Both the position numbers and the translations under genes were made by a program. A stretch of DNA of 64,000 nt from Mucilaginibacter_A sp050955045. GTDB lineage: Bacteria; Bacteroidota; Bacteroidia; Sphingobacteriales; Sphingobacteriaceae. Below are positions 38,293 through 47,542 of this stretch, piece after piece (the first letter of the stretch is position 1; each line of letters starts with the position of its first letter). The notes beneath the pieces are model-generated. The model worked only from the letters and a program-made list of their open reading frames with translations. It searched no databases and had not been told where the DNA came from. The stretch lies in contig JBPBQV010000030.1 in NCBI GenBank assembly GCA_050955045.1, positions 248,001 to 312,000 on the forward strand. The letters are read 5' to 3'.

Positions 38293-40677
38293 TTAGAATC
38301 TGTTTTTAAAATCACTAAATATAGAATTAGTACCTTTGCTTTTGTTAGAAATATTATAATAGTTATTACTGTAATGGTAACCATAGCCATATTTAGCTCT
38401 TTCAATACCATTAAAAATTAGATTGATATTGGGAAGTTGCTTCTGCTGGTACAATTCTTTTATAAAATCTAATTCTGCTTTTTCGGTAAATCCCTGACGG
38501 ATCACATACAAAGTAATATCGGTTAAACGAGAAAGAATCATGGCATCAGGAACTAAATGTACCGGAGGGCTGTCAATAATAATATCGTCATAAGTATTTC
38601 GTAAACTTGAGATTAAATCTTTTAATTGTTTTTTCTCCAATAGTTCAGAAGGGTTTTGCACTATTGTGCCGCTGCTAATAATATCCAGGTTTGGTACCAA
38701 GCCGCAAGCTTGTATAATATCAGTTTGTGTTGCGTTTCCTTTTAAAAAATCACTGATACCTACATGTTCTTTCGATAGATTAAACGTTTCTGCAACTTTA
38801 GGTTTGCGTAAATCAAGTTCCAGAATAACTGTTTTTCTATCTGCATTTGCAAGTGAGGTAGCTAAATTGGTGCTTACAAAACTTTTACCTTCGCCGGCAA
38901 CACTGGAAGTTAATAAGGTTACTCTGCCATGTTCCTTTTCCCCAAAAAGATAATATAATTTTGTGCGCAATGATCTAAACTGTTCGACAAGTACATTAGA
39001 ATTTAGATCATTCGTAACAACAGGATTTTGAGATAGTTCAAAAGGTAGTTCACTTAAAACGGGAATGCTTACCGCATCTTTAATTTCTTGTAAAGTTGTT
39101 ATTTTATCACTAAAGCTATTCCTTGCATAAATGAGTCCTGCTGGTAATCCTAAACCTAAAAGCATAGCTGCAGCATAAATCAAAGACTTTTTTTGATCTT
39201 TAGCTGGCCCAGCGTAAGCCTGGTCAACTATACGGTCATCAGTTAATGTTGAAGCATAAGTTACAGACATTTCTTCCCGCTTTTGCAGCAGGTAAGTGTA
39301 TAGGCTTTCTTTACTCTCTTGCTGCCTTTTTTTGCTGACATACTGCCGCTCCTCAGTTGGGATGTTTTTAATGGAAGATTCAAAGCGGGAATTAAAAGAT
39401 TGAAGCTTTCCCTGTGTATTTAACAAAGATGATTTTATATTTCTGACATTCTCTTTGATGGCTGCCCTTGTAGTTACAATTTGTCTGTTAATCGGTTCAA
39501 AATCAGGATTAGTTTCTGGTGTGGTAGCCAGTAATCGTTCGCGTTGCAATTGTAAAGTTGATAATTTTTCAATCAAGCTGCTTAAGGCAGGATCAGTAAT
39601 TCCCAGGGTTGCCGGTGCCCTTCCAGAGTTTTGAGAAGAATTGACATATCTTTCAATTCCGTCAATCACGCTAAGCTGAACATTTACTTCGTTTAACCGG
39701 GTATCATTTGCCTGCATGTTTTCTAAGCTGATTTTAGAATCAGCACTGATATCCGTAATGCCCCTGCTGCTTTTAAATCCCGCTATACCTTTTTCCGCTG
39801 CGGTTAACTCGTCGTTTAAAGAAGCTAATCTCTGATCAATAAAATCAAGAGTGCTTTTTGTTTCCCGTTTTTTCTCTGAAGTGGCAGCTAAATTGTAATT
39901 ATAAATAAGGCGATTAAGAATATCTTTTCCTCTTTGCGGAACTTCGTCCCAAATAGATAAAACAACAGCAGTAGTTAACTTATTTGGTAAGCTTGCATCG
40001 ATGGCTGTCTGATACCTGAGTGCTAATTTGTCAGGGTCTAAAAGTGTAATTTTAATCGTAGCACCTTTGTATTGTGTTAAGGCTTTAGTTGGTTCCAGCT
40101 TCCAGATACCAAAGTTGTTTTTAAATGTACTTTTATAGGAAAAATCTTTTGACTTACCATTAGGTAATATTAAGGAAAATGACTGATCATTTTTTATAGC
40201 AAGGTTAACGATGCCTTGACTTAAATTTCCAGTAGAATTTATTAAAGTTAGTTTAACAGGGCTTGATTGATACAAGTCTTGATAAGATAAGCCGTCCTTT
40301 TTTTGATAAATAGTTCCTAATTGCAAATCCTGCACCACCTGGCTGATAAGCTGTTTTGATTTTAGTATTTCAATTTCGTTTTCTATTATTGTTGCTGAAT
40401 TTAAAAGATCAATTTTATCCAAAGCTGACTTTTGATCGGGCATTTTTTTATCATCTTTAATTAGTAGTGTAGCCTTTACCTCATAATAGGGCTGGGCCAT
40501 TTGAACATAAAAAAACGCTGCCGTTAAGGCTAATATTAATCCAATAACGAAGAGAGGCCAGTGATAAAGATATTTAGTAATTATACTTTTCAAATCTATA
40601 GATTGCCTAGTAACATTAGAATTAGTAAATGGAGTAAACGGTGTTGATGTAGGGGAAGGCGTTTGCTGTACATTCAT
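38293..40677 (-). CDS. wzc: Polysaccharide co-polymerase / BY-kinase (Wzc-like)
   Basis: 794 residues. First membrane helix at about 40-60 (WPLFVIGLILALTAAFFYV), a large periplasmic Wzz/GNVR coiled-coil domain, second helix at about 515-535 (LIYAAAMLLGLGLPAGLIY), then a cytoplasmic tyrosine autokinase: Walker A GEGKS at 595-599, Walker A' VILELDLRKP at about 617-626, Walker B DDIIIDSPP at 697-705. The C-terminal tyrosine cluster YGYGYHYSNNYY (about 763-774) is the autophosphorylation tail. It controls polymer length and export together with Wza and Wzy. The wza gene ends 10 bp upstream, so the two are co-transcribed. This firmly marks the locus as Wzx/Wzy-dependent. Confidence 0.95.
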   Translation of the reverse strand: MNVQQTPSPTSTPFTPFTNSNVTRQSIDLKSIITKYLYHWPLFVIGLILALTAAFFYVQMAQPYYEVKATLLIKDDKKMPDQKSALDKIDLLNSATIIENEIEILKSKQLISQVVQDLQLGTIYQKKDGLSYQDLYQSSPVKLTLINSTGNLSQGIVNLAIKNDQSFSLILPNGKSKDFSYKSTFKNNFGIWKLEPTKALTQYKGATIKITLLDPDKLALRYQTAIDASLPNKLTTAVVLSIWDEVPQRGKDILNRLIYNYNLAATSEKKRETKSTLDFIDQRLASLNDELTAAEKGIAGFKSSRGITDISADSKISLENMQANDTRLNEVNVQLSVIDGIERYVNSSQNSGRAPATLGITDPALSSLIEKLSTLQLQRERLLATTPETNPDFEPINRQIVTTRAAIKENVRNIKSSLLNTQGKLQSFNSRFESSIKNIPTEERQYVSKKRQQESKESLYTYLLQKREEMSVTYASTLTDDRIVDQAYAGPAKDQKKSLIYAAAMLLGLGLPAGLIYARNSFSDKITTLQEIKDAVSIPVLSELPFELSQNPVVTNDLNSNVLVEQFRSLRTKLYYLFGEKEHGRVTLLTSSVAGEGKSFVSTNLATSLANADRKTVILELDLRKPKVAETFNLSKEHVGISDFLKGNATQTDIIQACGLVPNLDIISSGTIVQNPSELLEKKQLKDLISSLRNTYDDIIIDSPPVHLVPDAMILSRLTDITLYVIRQGFTEKAELDFIKELYQQKQLPNINLIFNGIERAKYGYGYHYSNNYYNISNKSKGTNSIFSDFKNRF

Positions 40678-40687
40678 ATATTATAAA

Positions 40688-41458
40688 TTACCGAAGTACA
40701 TAAGTAAGAAGAATGGCAAGTACTGAAATGCCTGAAAGCACAAAAGTTGCAGTACGGTTGCCACGATCCACAGTAGCATATTTGGTACGGTCAGGCTGTA
40801 CATAAATCTCGTCATTATTTTTTATATAATAGTACGGAGATTCAAACAGTTTTTTAGAAGTTAGGTCGAGGGGTATATAATTCCGTTTACCATCCTCTTC
40901 CCTGACTAATATAATATTGTTGCGCATGGCTGTAATATTCAAATCCCCTGCTAAACTTAGTGCTTGCGTAAGAGTTGTACGTTCATTAGGTAAAGTATAA
41001 ATATTAGGGCGCAATACATCTCCAAACACAGAAACTTTTAAGTTAAGTAGTCTGACGTTCACAACTGGATCTTTATAATAGGTTAGAAGGGTTTGGTTTA
41101 GTTTTTCCCGCAGATCATTAGTGGTAAGCCCCGCTACTTTTAAATTTCCTATTAACGGCAAATGAATATCGCCCTTTTGATCCACCAGATACCCAATAGC
41201 TGGATTATCTGCTGAGCTATTATTAGAATTATTCCCGTTTACACTGCTAAATATAGCAGAGGATTCCGGGTTTCTGCTACTTACATTAATGCTTAAAAGA
41301 TCTGCTGGTTGTATAGTAAGAGGAGAATAATTTTCTACTTGTTCTTTAGTGGATTTGGTGTGGTTTAAATCCTGGAAATAGGGAATGTTTTTGTAAGAGC
41401 TGCAGGAACTAAGAAGTAGTATTAAAATTATATTGGAAAAATTAATTATTTTGTTCAT
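40688..41458 (-). CDS. wza: Outer-membrane polysaccharide export lipoprotein (Wza-like)
   Basis: 256 residues. Lipoprotein signal IILILLLSSC with Cys19, followed by SSYKNIPYFQDL, the standard start of Bacteroidota Wza proteins. A Poly_export domain (PLTIQPADLLSINVSSRNPE, GDIHLPLIGNLKVAGLT) and an SLBB domain (KVSVFGDVLRPNIYTLPNER) follow. A C-terminal membrane segment (FVLSGISVLAILLTYVL) replaces the amphipathic helix of E. coli Wza, as is usual in this phylum. It forms the export channel with Wzc. First gene of the wza-wzc operon; a perfect palindrome lies 17 bp before its start. Confidence 0.95.
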   Translation of the reverse strand: MNKIINFSNIILILLLSSCSSYKNIPYFQDLNHTKSTKEQVENYSPLTIQPADLLSINVSSRNPESSAIFSSVNGNNSNNSSADNPAIGYLVDQKGDIHLPLIGNLKVAGLTTNDLREKLNQTLLTYYKDPVVNVRLLNLKVSVFGDVLRPNIYTLPNERTTLTQALSLAGDLNITAMRNNIILVREEDGKRNYIPLDLTSKKLFESPYYYIKNNDEIYVQPDRTKYATVDRGNRTATFVLSGISVLAILLTYVLR

Positions 41459-41474
41459 AAAGGATTTAAAAATT

Positions 41475-41496
41475 TAAACCTTACTGATAAGGTTTA
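41475..41496. promoter_or_regulatory. Perfect 9-bp palindrome in the wza leader
   Basis: TAAACCTTA and TAAGGTTTA flank the 4-nt loop CTGA, 17 bp upstream of the wza start codon. The position suggests a 5'-UTR hairpin or an operator controlling the wza-wzc operon. No regulator is known from the window. Confidence 0.4.
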
Positions 41497-41689
41497 TAAA
41501 GGTATAAAAAGATATATATAATTTCTGTTGCATATATATTCTAAGAAAAAATATTTTCTATACTTGTAAATTATATCGATTTCTTCGTCTTTTTATTTAA
41601 GGGTTTTATTTAACAAGCAATGTTGATTACGCTTTCTTTTTGCAATTTTAAAAAATTCAATGCTCTTTACCTAATACCGATAACAAAAT

Positions 41690-42832
41690 ATGAGGATTTC
41701 TTACATAACAACTTATGATGCTTCAGATATTAAAAACTGGTCTGGTATTGGTTTTTATGCTGCTAAATCTTTAAAAGACCAGGGAGAAGAAGTTGATTAT
41801 GTAGGTAATTTAACAAGAGAATTAACGCCTGCATTACTGTTTAAAAAAGCATTTTATAAGATAATAGGCAAGAGTTATCTTATTGATTTAGTTCCAAGTA
41901 TTGATATTGCTAAAGATTATGCAAAACAAATAGAAAGCAGGATAAAACTTGATTCGGATGTGATTTTTTCTCCTGGAAACTTACATACAGCATTTGTAAA
42001 AAGTAACAAACCTAAAGTTTTTTATGCGGATGCAACATTTGCAAAACTGATAAATTTTTATGACCATTATACAGATTTAAGTGCAGAAATAATAAAAACA
42101 GGTAACGAAATAGAGCAGGAAGCATTAGATAGTTGCAGTTTGGCCATTTATACTTCCAGTTGGGCAGCTCAATCTGCTATTAATGATTATCATATTAACC
42201 CAAATAAAGTTAAGATTGTTCCGTTTGGAGCAAACATAGAATGCAACAGAAATTTGCAGGATATTAAAGCAATTGTAAATAGCCGCTCTAAAGATGTTTG
42301 TAAATTATTGTTTCTGGGTATAGATTGGGACCGTAAAGGTGGTTATTTAGCTTTAGAAGTAGCCCGGCTGCTTAACCTTAATGGTTTAAAAACCATATTG
42401 CATGTTGCTGGTATAAGAGAACTTCCTTTTAAGGTTATGCCTGATTATGTGATTAATCATGGCTATATCAACAAGGCAAATGCTGCGGGGAGGCAAAAAA
42501 TTGATCATCTTCTCGCAGAATGTCATTTTCTAATTTTGCCATCTAAAGCAGATTGTACACCTGTTGCATTTTCTGAAGCAAATTCATTCGGATTACCCTG
42601 TATTACTACTGATGTTGGAGGCATTAGCAGTGTAATAGAAGATGACATAAATGGTAAAATGTTTACCTTGCAGGATGAACCAGATAAATATGTAGCTTAT
42701 ATACAGCAAGTGATTGAAAACGCAACAGGTTACTCAGATTTCTGCTTGTCATCTTTCAATCAATATTCAACAAAACTAAACTGGCAAAAAGCAGGAGAAA
42801 ATATTGTTAGTTTACTAAAAGAGACTATTTAA
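41690..42832 (+). CDS. GT4-type glycosyltransferase (divergent to wza)
   Basis: 380 residues. N-terminal domain MRISYITTYDASDIKNWSGI with a Gly-rich turn; C-terminal donor domain with CKLLFLGIDWDRKGGYLALE, LHVAGIRELP and ADCTPVAFSEANSFGLPCIT, in which the E-x7-E motif is partly kept (SEAN Glu present). Transcribed opposite to almost all other genes of the locus, from a 231-bp divergent gap shared with wza. Probably adds one sugar to the repeat unit; specificity unknown. Its stop codon is embedded in the loop of a 12-bp hairpin. Confidence 0.87.
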   Translation: MRISYITTYDASDIKNWSGIGFYAAKSLKDQGEEVDYVGNLTRELTPALLFKKAFYKIIGKSYLIDLVPSIDIAKDYAKQIESRIKLDSDVIFSPGNLHTAFVKSNKPKVFYADATFAKLINFYDHYTDLSAEIIKTGNEIEQEALDSCSLAIYTSSWAAQSAINDYHINPNKVKIVPFGANIECNRNLQDIKAIVNSRSKDVCKLLFLGIDWDRKGGYLALEVARLLNLNGLKTILHVAGIRELPFKVMPDYVINHGYINKANAAGRQKIDHLLAECHFLILPSKADCTPVAFSEANSFGLPCITTDVGGISSVIEDDINGKMFTLQDEPDKYVAYIQQVIENATGYSDFCLSSFNQYSTKLNWQKAGENIVSLLKETI

Positions 42833-42847
42833 TAACTCTTTTAGTAA
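42812..42847 (+). terminator. Hairpin spanning the stop codon of the GT4 gene
   Basis: TTACTAAAAGAG at 42812-42823 pairs perfectly with CTCTTTTAGTAA at 42836-42847. The 12-nt loop contains the TAA stop at 42830-42832. A short T-rich tail follows. Likely terminator, unusual for starting inside the coding sequence. Confidence 0.55.
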
Positions 42848-42883
42848 TATTTCTAACTGAAATCCTATACATTATATCTCTTA

Positions 42884-43036
42884 AAGTTTATTTCAATTTA
42901 TATCAGAAAATATATAGTGCTTCTTTTATATACTATAAATCATACTATTGAAATACATATTGATAAAAAATATATAGTGTTTCTATTTTATAGGTGATAA
43001 AATATGTATAAAAAATGAAATTTAAGTTCGCTTTTA
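42884..43036. repeat. Nested palindromic element, copy I (degraded)
   Basis: Left inner arm GTGCTTCTTTTA at 42917-42928 and right inner arm TAAAATATGTAT at 42998-43009 span 93 bp. Outer termini are AAGTTTATTTCAATTTA near 42884 and AAATTTAAGTTCGCTTT ending near 43036. A further arm-like piece, ATACTTCCTTTTTATG, lies at about 43125. The element fills most of a 319-bp gap between convergent glycosyltransferase genes. Confidence 0.42.
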
Positions 43037-43151
43037 CTTAGCGGAAATTTTTTGACAAAGGAAATATAAAAAGTTTTACGCTCATTTCACTTTTTATCAG
43101 TATACTATAAATAACAAAGAATGATACTTCCTTTTTATGTCTAAATCAAAC

Positions 43152-44063
43152 CTAACTTCTAATTGTTAAATTTTTTATTTTATATTTTATATTGATATAA
43201 TAAATAAACTTTACATATAAAAGGGTATTGTAATGCTTTAAATTCTCAATATCTTCTTTAATAACTTTCCTGTCTACATCATACAGTTGGTACAAAACTT
43301 TTTGGTAAAGCTTTTTTGAGTAATAAGATTTCCAATAAATAATTCCCTTCTTAAACCATTGTACTTCAGTTTTATTTTTTAATAATTCCTTTTGCCTTTC
43401 TAATACTAATAAAGCACTCTCTAACATTCTTACATAATTACTTGACATATTATCAATATGGAGACGATAAACTGCAATCAGTTCGTTATGAACAGTTATG
43501 CTAAAGTTCCTTGTGATTTTTAAATATAAATCATAGTCTTCACAGCTTTTTAAAGTAGTATCATATTTAAATGAATCAAATATCCACCTCTGGAACAATA
43601 CAGAAGCGTGCATTCCGATAAAATTTTTTTCCAAAAGATGACAGTAGGGAGAATGCTGTAAATTATTTTGCCAAAGTTCGGACTTTTCTTTAATCCAAGC
43701 ATAAAAAAACTCGTATGCTCCTGATACAAATGCAACTTCAGGGTTTTTTTTAAAATGCTTCAAATTAGTTAAAAGTGCCTCGGGAACAAGCCAGTCATCT
43801 GCATCTAAAAATACAAGAAATTTACCTGTACTTTTTTCTATTCCTTTATTTCGGGCAGCAGAAAGACCTTGATTACTTTGATAGACGTATTTTACTTCAA
43901 CATATTTTTCGGCAATCAGCTTAGTGTTATCTATTGAACCATCATCAACTACAATTATTTCATGATTTTTGTATAATTGTGATAAAATACTTTCAATCGC
44001 AGTGGATAAATATTGCCCATGGTTGTAACAAGGCACAATTACAGATATTAGTGGTTGTTGCAT
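43152..44063 (-). CDS. GT2-type (GT-A) glycosyltransferase
   Basis: About 303 residues from the chosen start. PLISVIVPCYNHGQYLSTAI opens the domain, followed by IIVVDDGSIDNTK (nucleotide-binding Asp), GLSAARNKGIEKSTGKFLVF and LDADDWLVPEA (the D-x-D metal site) and a SCEDYDLYLKI acidic motif (catalytic base region). Cytoplasmic, acting at the membrane on lipid-linked precursors. The frame is open back to 44186, but 41 extra residues there are unlike the family; Met at 44061-44063 puts the domain at the N-terminus. Palindromic elements lie on both sides. Confidence 0.87.
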   Translation of the reverse strand: MQQPLISVIVPCYNHGQYLSTAIESILSQLYKNHEIIVVDDGSIDNTKLIAEKYVEVKYVYQSNQGLSAARNKGIEKSTGKFLVFLDADDWLVPEALLTNLKHFKKNPEVAFVSGAYEFFYAWIKEKSELWQNNLQHSPYCHLLEKNFIGMHASVLFQRWIFDSFKYDTTLKSCEDYDLYLKITRNFSITVHNELIAVYRLHIDNMSSNYVRMLESALLVLERQKELLKNKTEVQWFKKGIIYWKSYYSKKLYQKVLYQLYDVDRKVIKEDIENLKHYNTLLYVKFIYYINIKYKIKNLTIRS

Positions 44064-44224
44064 AATTGAAAAACGCTGCATAAGAATAAAATCGACTAAA
44101 AGTTTTCCTTCAATATAATTAATAATTGATCTTCTAAAATATTGTATAATATTAAATATTATTTGCTGCAATAGCAATATATGCAAATACTTATTCTACA
44201 TAATATGAAAAAGTATTTTTATTA

Positions 44225-44410
44225 AAGCCCTGTTCAAACTTATATTTCAAGCGCCTTTCAACCTACTTAGGAAAAATATAATGCTTCTTTTAGCCCTGAA
44301 AATATTGTGTTTGTATGATAAGGATGTAACAAGCTGAAGAAAGATTAATGGTTTTTATAGCCTAAAAGAAGTGTAGAAAAAATATAGGGAATAAAATTTT
44401 AGCAGGAGTT
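44225..44410. repeat. Nested palindromic element, copy B (longest)
   Basis: Left terminus AAAGCCCTGTTCAAACT near 44225, exact left inner arm at 44281-44292, right inner arm TAAAAGAAGTGT at 44363-44374 (94 bp across), right terminus AAAATTTTAGCAGGAGTT ending 44410. Total 186 bp, longer than other copies because the left outer segment is extended. It lies upstream of the GT2 gene and 95 bp from the 3' end of the Wzt-like gene; the rest of the gap (44064-44224 and 44411-44505) has no feature. Confidence 0.6.
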
Positions 44411-44505
44411 AAATTAAAATAATAATTATTTCTTTTAATATTTTTTTCAAAATTAAATATATGTATTTACTAACAGTAGTGTATAGCTTATTTATAGTCT
44501 ATTAA

Positions 44506-45789
44506 TTACTTAATAATTTGTGTGCGAAGAGGATGCATTAACAACGGAAAGTTGGGACGTACATTACCACGCCATTTTTCAAATCTGTTTTCATTTTCGC
44601 GATAATCAGCTACATCAAAGAAAAGGCATTCTTCAAAATTAAATAAATAATAGGAGGTGTCTTTTAAAAAGTAAAGTGTAAAATAATAAGATCCATCGTT
44701 GAGAAAGTTTCCGGGAATAGTACACTCTCCTTCAATCATTCCTTCATTATATGCTACAGATGGAGATGGAATACCAAAAACACACTCTCCTGTTACTGTA
44801 AAAAGCAATAAGTCAGTTGATAAGTTGATTTGATTGCTAAAGTTGTAAAAACGAAATTTTATAGTAAGGGCAGTACGAATGTCTATGGGTGCAAACGGAT
44901 TCAGCAAGTCTGGTATCAACTCAATAGAAAGAACTTTGATAAACTCATTACCGGGTGCTTCTTTTACCGTATTAAATTTTTGTTTCCATGACTTTTTTTG
45001 AAAAGCACCCTGGTATTGGTTAACTACATCTTTAGCCGTTCCCTTAAAATGGACGGCCCCTTTATTTAGCCAGATAGCTTTTGTACAAAGGTTATTAATA
45101 GCTTGCATATTATGGCTAACAAATAGGATTGTGCGTCCTTGTTCGGAGGATACCTGGTTCATTTTGCCCAAGCATTTCTTCTGAAAGTCTGCATCACCTA
45201 CGGCCAGAACTTCATCAATAATCATAATGTCTGTTTCTAAGTGTGCTGCAACAGCAAATGCCAAACGAACATACATTCCTGATGAATAACGCTTAACAGG
45301 CGTATCTATATAACGTTCTACACCTGCGAAATCTACAATTTCATCAAAACGTTTTGCAATATCTTTTTTACGCATGCCAAGAATTGCACCATTTAGGTAG
45401 ATATTTTCCCTGCCGCTTAATTCCGGATGAAAACCTGTACCTACTTCCAGCAGGCTTGCAATTTTACCTTTTATCTTTATTTTTCCGGAAGTGGGAGAAG
45501 TTACTCTGCTTAAAAGTTTTAACAAAGTACTTTTACCTGCACCATTGTCGCCGATAATACCAACTGCTTCGCCATGTTTAATCTCAAAACTTACATCCTT
45601 TAAACTCCATACTACATCGCTTTTTCCTTTAACGGTACGATCATTTGTTTCTCCTATCTTTAAAAAAGGGTCTTCCTTGCCACGTACTTTTGCAAACCAG
45701 CGTTCCAAATCGCGAGATAATGTACCCGTTCCAATGTTTCCTAAACGATATGCTTTTGAAAGATTTTCAACTTTAATAACTGGATTCAA
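44506..45789 (-). CDS. wzt: ABC transporter ATPase of the polysaccharide-export type (Wzt/TagH-like)
   Basis: 427 residues. ATPase domain with Walker A GDNGAGKST (80-88), signature RYSSGMYVRLA (from 167), Walker B DIMIIDEVLAVGD (Asp192, Glu193) and switch His226. VGTGFHPELSGRENIYLNGA is specific to the Wzt/TagH/RfbB class. After about residue 250 there is a Wzt_C-like beta-sandwich (FYNFSNQINLSTDLLLFTVT), which in known systems binds the polymer end. No membrane permease (Wzm) gene is adjacent or anywhere in the window, which is odd since the two are normally neighbours. It might work with a permease elsewhere, or be a remnant of an ABC-dependent locus. Confidence 0.92.
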   Translation of the reverse strand: MNPVIKVENLSKAYRLGNIGTGTLSRDLERWFAKVRGKEDPFLKIGETNDRTVKGKSDVVWSLKDVSFEIKHGEAVGIIGDNGAGKSTLLKLLSRVTSPTSGKIKIKGKIASLLEVGTGFHPELSGRENIYLNGAILGMRKKDIAKRFDEIVDFAGVERYIDTPVKRYSSGMYVRLAFAVAAHLETDIMIIDEVLAVGDADFQKKCLGKMNQVSSEQGRTILFVSHNMQAINNLCTKAIWLNKGAVHFKGTAKDVVNQYQGAFQKKSWKQKFNTVKEAPGNEFIKVLSIELIPDLLNPFAPIDIRTALTIKFRFYNFSNQINLSTDLLLFTVTGECVFGIPSPSVAYNEGMIEGECTIPGNFLNDGSYYFTLYFLKDTSYYLFNFEECLFFDVADYRENENRFEKWRGNVRPNFPLLMHPLRTQIIK

Positions 45790-45895
45790 AACACTTTACT
45801 TTAATCAAATAATTCTTTTAATAAAAACATCGTAATTATAACTCTAAATATTAATGATTTACTTGTATTAAGACGATTATATCCTTACAAATATT

Positions 45896-46891
45896 TTACT
45901 CTTTATAATGAATAAAAGTTTTTAGATAAAATTTTGAGATATAATATAATGTTATTACATTTTTATTTATTTTCCATGCTTCTTTTGCCTGCATAAATGC
46001 TGCAGCTTTTTGAGTTGGGTACAGAATATTTGCTGTTACAGCACAAAGAATAGAATTAAATTTTAAAGCTTTTTTTTTAAGTTTTTTCCTATTCTCTGGA
46101 GGAAGGTAATTTTGAATGATATTTATTACTTTATTTAAATCCCGGGCATTTTGCCCGGTTAAATATGCCTGCTGGGTAATATTAACATCGCCTGAAACCC
46201 GATAGGAAGCAAGACAACGTGGAGAATAGGCAATTGGGTAATGAGCAGCAATTCTTGTCCACATTTCCCAATCTTCACCATAATGTACTGCATAAAAACT
46301 ACCTAAATGCTCATACACTTCTCGCTTTACAACTATAGCTGGAGGCTGAATTAACTGACGACTGGCAATTCTAAATAAAAAATTAGGAAGAATTTCTGTT
46401 CTACCAGATAGAGTGGGGGGATCCATATCTAATAATTTATTGCTTTGTTTGCTTATATAAGAAAAGTTAGTAAAAGCAGCCCCAGCTTCAGGATTTAAAG
46501 AAAATATTTTTTCTATTTCCTGATAATAACCTCTCTCTATCTTATCATCTCCATGAAGCAAATGCACCCATTGCCCTTTTGAACGATTTAAACAAGTCTC
46601 AAAGTTCCGTAAATTACCCTGGTTTTGCTCTTGTCTAAAATATTTTACTCTTCCTTTTCCTACAACTTCAACCAATGCTTTCACATCTCCGTCTGTACTG
46701 CAATCATCAACTACTTCTATCTGCATCAGCGCCTCTCCAAAATCTTGTATTAGCACACTTCTTAAAGTCTCTTCTAAAAATATTATGCAATTATATACTG
46801 GTATCATTACTGACCATAATGGACGCTTTTCTTCATTAATAACTACAACGGGCAGTATTATTGGAGGAACTTCAGGTATTCGGTCAGTCAT
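45896..46891 (-). CDS. GT2-type glycosyltransferase
   Basis: 331 residues. The GT-A domain starts at about residue 24 with PLWSVMIPVYNCIIFLEETL, then QIEVVDDCSTDGD, YFRQEQNQGNLRNFETCLN and WVHLLHGDDKIERGYYQEI (GDD as the D-x-D-like metal site). A later HYGEDWEMWTRIAAH motif holds the ED pair typical of the catalytic region. The roughly 23-residue proline-rich leader (RIPEVPPIILPVVV) is unusual. Probably a transferase for the exopolysaccharide repeat unit. It is 106 bp upstream of the Wzt-like gene and may be co-transcribed with it. A 2.2-kb gene-poor stretch follows upstream. Confidence 0.87.
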   Translation of the reverse strand: MTDRIPEVPPIILPVVVINEEKRPLWSVMIPVYNCIIFLEETLRSVLIQDFGEALMQIEVVDDCSTDGDVKALVEVVGKGRVKYFRQEQNQGNLRNFETCLNRSKGQWVHLLHGDDKIERGYYQEIEKIFSLNPEAGAAFTNFSYISKQSNKLLDMDPPTLSGRTEILPNFLFRIASRQLIQPPAIVVKREVYEHLGSFYAVHYGEDWEMWTRIAAHYPIAYSPRCLASYRVSGDVNITQQAYLTGQNARDLNKVINIIQNYLPPENRKKLKKKALKFNSILCAVTANILYPTQKAAAFMQAKEAWKINKNVITLYYISKFYLKTFIHYKE

Positions 46892-47160
46892 CTTTTATTT
46901 GGATTTTTTAGCTTTAGTTGATAATAGTTGGGCTAAAGCCAAATTGAATATGTTTTTAACATTAGAAATTAAAGGATGGAATCTGCATTACTTTTGTATA
47001 ATATTTAGTGCTCTAATTACTTTACAGATTAATTCCGGCATTACTGACGTTAATGCAAATTAATATAGCTAAGAAAATATGCCAATTTTCTGTCTAGAAG
47101 CAGTTAAGCCAATAAATATAACTTAATCATAATTTTAATATCATCTTCATCAAAGCTTTT

Positions 47161-47542
47161 TTATACAGTGAAAAATAGGAACTTACCTATTATGTTAGGA
47201 TATTCTTTTATTAAACGAATGCTAATCCTATTTAAAATGTTTTCTGCAGATCCTAAGTAAAACATTTTCTTTTTAAAGCATTAGGGCGAACAAGTAAGTT
47301 TTAGTACATTTCTGCTAGATTTTTAGTAATAACCGAGCTGGTTAAATAAGAACATGCTTTAACAATTCCAATTTTATTCGAAGTAAAATACTTGAGGTTT
47401 CTAAAGCTTCTTTAAAAGTTAGATCCTTCTCTGTTATGCAATATGAATATTGATTTATAGTAATTACATGCTCCTTCTTACTTTGAACAAGAAATGGTGC
47501 TACAGCCAGAGAATAATTAAGAAAGCCTATATGTAATAACAT
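47161..47542 (-). pseudogene. Decayed WecG/TagA/CpsF-type glycosyltransferase gene
   Basis: Reading from 47542 down, the first frame gives HVITINQYSYCITEKDLTFK then EALETSSILL, matching TINQYSFCMAEKEAEFKNAL and LESDVLL of the intact protein at 14674. A frame change near 47370 then gives KIGIVKACSYL (compare GVGIVAAVRLQ), interrupted by a stop. Another frame gives KMFYLGSAENILNRISIRLI and KEYPNI (compare CFYLGSTEKTLKNIKERIAL and EYPNI), ending in a stop at 47161-47163. The C-terminal half with the PKQEKW and EPQRMWKRY blocks is absent. At least two frame disruptions and a 3' deletion make it a pseudogene. Confidence 0.85.

Noticed and set aside
44064..44186. N-terminal extension of the GT2 protein at 43152
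   Set aside because: The 41 extra residues are unlike GT2 starts, while the internal Met places the conserved PLISVIVPCYN segment at the N-terminus.
46785..47063. A + strand open frame of 92 codons
   Set aside because: It overlaps the start of the GT2 gene on the other strand and has no recognisable domain; its N-terminal part is the antisense of a well-supported gene.
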